The notes beneath the pieces are model-generated. The model had not been told where the DNA came from, did not search any database, and was given only the letters and a program-made list of their open reading frames with translations. Below, in pieces: positions 62,918-64,000 of a stretch of DNA of 64,000 bases; positions within the stretch are counted from its first letter, which is position 1, and the number at the start of each line of letters is the position of its first letter. This stretch comes from Nakamurella sp040546275. GTDB taxonomy: Bacteria; Actinomycetota; Actinomycetes; Mycobacteriales; Nakamurellaceae. The DNA lies in assembly GCF_040546275.1 (NCBI RefSeq), contig NZ_JBEPNO010000025.1, forward strand, positions 25,239 to 89,238. The letters run 5' to 3'. A program made the translations under genes and the position numbers.

Positions 62918-63372
62918 ATGCAGATACGTGCCCTGCACCTAGTAGTAGCCGGCGTCGTGATCGGACTCGGGTTGTCTGGCGGCGTTGCAGTAGCCTGGCA
63001 AGCTCTACAGGCGGCGACGACTACGTGAACGAAGACGGCACCGTGGATATGAACAAGATCCCGGACACAATGACCATGGTGGACGCCGACGGCGACATCG
63101 TCGTCGACAAGAACGGCAATCCGGTCCTGCTGGATGCCCGCAGGCTGCTCGACCCCACGGCAGAGGATCCCTTCAAAGATCGCTACCCGCAGGGGAAGGC
63201 CCTGACCGAGATCGGGCCCGACGGGAAACAGAAGGTCGTGGGCCAAGAGGGAGTACCGATTCCGCGGGCCGACCTCATCGAGGAGTACGGCGTCACGGAG
63301 TTGAACTGTCCTGAGCACTTTGGTGGGAACTGCGAAGCAGTTCCCACCAAAGCATTCCGAGCGTCGTACTGA
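62918..63372 (+). pseudogene. lipoprotein with a frameshift in the lipobox region
   Basis: ATG 62918 gives the signal sequence IRALHLVVAGVVIGLGLSGG. A one-base loss at about 62985 then shifts the frame: the next frame reads CSSLASSTGGDDYVNEDGTVDMNKIPD, restoring a lipobox-like LSGGxC, and continues through DADGDIVVDKNGNPVLL to TGA 63372. Intact it would have about 151 residues. It lies 16 bp after the previous secreted gene, so they were probably an operon. Its last codons contain a perfect 16-bp hairpin. Confidence 0.7.
63318..63352. repeat. perfect 16-bp hairpin in a coding region
   Basis: CTTTGGTGGGAACTGC - GAA - GCAGTTCCCACCAAAG. The loop is 3 nt and no T-run follows. It lies within the last 20 codons of the lipoprotein gene. 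Confidence 0.95.
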
Positions 63373-63423
63373 TCTCACACAGGAGAGCGCGAGCGTATCG
63401 CTGCCCACGATCTCGGTCAATGG

Positions 63424-63439
63424 GGCTCTTCAGAATTAA
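63424..63439. repeat. IS-end motif, copy 2
   Basis: GGCTCTTCAGAATTAA again, in the same orientation as 61570-61585, with no transposase next to it. Sequence to its right has clearly lower GC. Confidence 0.75.
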
Positions 63440-63441
63440 TA

Positions 63442-63648
63442 TTAGCGTACCGTGATATTGAACTCCTGCAACCGTTAGCTGAGCTATCATCTCCACAGCG
63501 GGATGCTTTGGTCCTTCGCTACTGGCTAGACTTATCGTTGCGCGAGGTAGCAGAAATTATGAGGCTTCCTCTAGGTACAGTAAAATCGCATATTTCACGC
63601 GGACTTGCCCTACTGTTCAAGACTATCACATTCGGAGAGCGGTTATGA
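63442..63648 (+). pseudogene. ECF sigma factor, region 4 fragment
   Basis: RDIELLQPLAELSSPQRDALVLRYWLDLSLREVAEIMRLPLGTVKSHISRGLALLFK is region 4 with its HTH. Region 2 is missing: upstream of about 63440 the sequence changes to the IS-end motif and the previous gene. Codons often end in A or T, unlike the rest of the window. It overlaps the next gene by ATGA. Confidence 0.75.
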
Positions 63649-64000
63649 ATCAGGAAGACGTCGAAGATGACGACAAAGGGAAAGCTGCCCGGCATCTACT
63701 GGGTGAGCTCTCATCTCGCCTAAGTCCGGGCCTTGCCCGATGGGAGGTTATCTCTAGGGAAGCGCCACGCGTCCCCAGCCCTCGCAGGCCGGTATTGATA
63801 GCTGCGGTTACCGTACTTGTTCTATTGGGAATTTTCCTGGCTGTTAGCTCGACTAGCAGCTCCAAGGGCCAACTAGCCGCGCCAGCAGTGCAGGCTCCTT
63901 CAGTTAAATCTGCAGAGGTGCAGGTATCTTCCGTAAAAGCTATGGAAACCGCCCCCACTAAGGTAGTTGTAAGTTTGCAAGAGAACATGCTGGACTATTC
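63645..64000 (+). CDS. membrane protein, probable anti-sigma partner (partial)
   Basis: 118 residues are visible; the gene runs off the right edge. After an acidic N-terminus (NQEDVEDDDKGKAARHLLGELSSRL), there is one membrane helix (VLIAAVTVLVLLGIFLAVSS) and a Ser/Ala/Val-rich outside linker. It has the same coupled sigma/membrane layout as 19960-21239 but no sequence similarity, and much lower GC. Confidence 0.7.
   Translation, partial: MNQEDVEDDDKGKAARHLLGELSSRLSPGLARWEVISREAPRVPSPRRPVLIAAVTVLVLLGIFLAVSSTSSSKGQLAAPAVQAPSVKSAEVQVSSVKAMETAPTKVVVSLQENMLDY

Noticed and set aside
63318..63352. Rho-independent terminator
   Set aside because: The stem is perfect but it lies inside the reading frame and no T-run follows.

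Overview
The window comes from a high-GC Actinomycetota chromosome. Codons almost always end in G or C, GTG and TTG starts are common, many ribosome-binding sites read GGAG, and the families are typical of soil actinomycetes: a DUF222-HNH gene, VOC/WYL pairs, many TetR and ArsR regulators, F420-type and RibD-type reductases, and a rifampicin monooxygenase. A Nakamurella-like or Frankia-related lineage is possible, but the sequence alone does not settle the genus. I saw no rRNA, tRNA or CRISPR array.

Layout. 0-16.7 kb: a UvrA-like drug-resistance ATPase (cut by the window edge), VOC proteins, hydrolases, a frameshifted DUF222-HNH gene, a WYL regulator with a palindromic operator, CorA with an unusual stalk insertion, and an MFS exporter divergent from its TetR. 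16.9-19.0 kb: an NRPS adenylation-domain remnant, then a rifampicin monooxygenase (rox) preceded by a 20-bp element that matches the rifamycin-associated element. 19-22.2 kb: a small kinase, an ECF sigma factor with a membrane partner, and two 5'-truncated genes meeting head to head. 22.2-25.9 kb: a TOTE-type primase-helicase downstream of a RES/Xre toxin-antitoxin locus whose toxin is broken. 26-46.4 kb: ordinary accessory metabolism and regulation. This includes MarR, TetR and ArsR regulators next to reductases or START-domain proteins, often with readable operators, a secreted HExxH protein, a beta-propeller lipoprotein, a polysaccharide deacetylase, and a secreted phospholipase A2.

46.4-64 kb is a decayed accessory region. 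It holds three type II toxin-antitoxin modules within 3.6 kb, fragments of ISAs1 and ISL3 elements, a group II intron with a frameshifted reverse transcriptase, an apparently intact IS1380-family transposase with a hairpin over its ribosome-binding site, an ArsR-led operon, small lipoproteins, an 18-bp tandem array with dispersed partial copies, and finally a lower-GC sigma/anti-sigma fragment that starts beside a 16-bp IS-end repeat.

At least eight otherwise conserved reading frames carry a single-base frameshift. Either the locus is full of pseudogenes or the assembly has uncorrected indels. Each one is noted where it occurs, because this changes how the 'broken' genes should be read.
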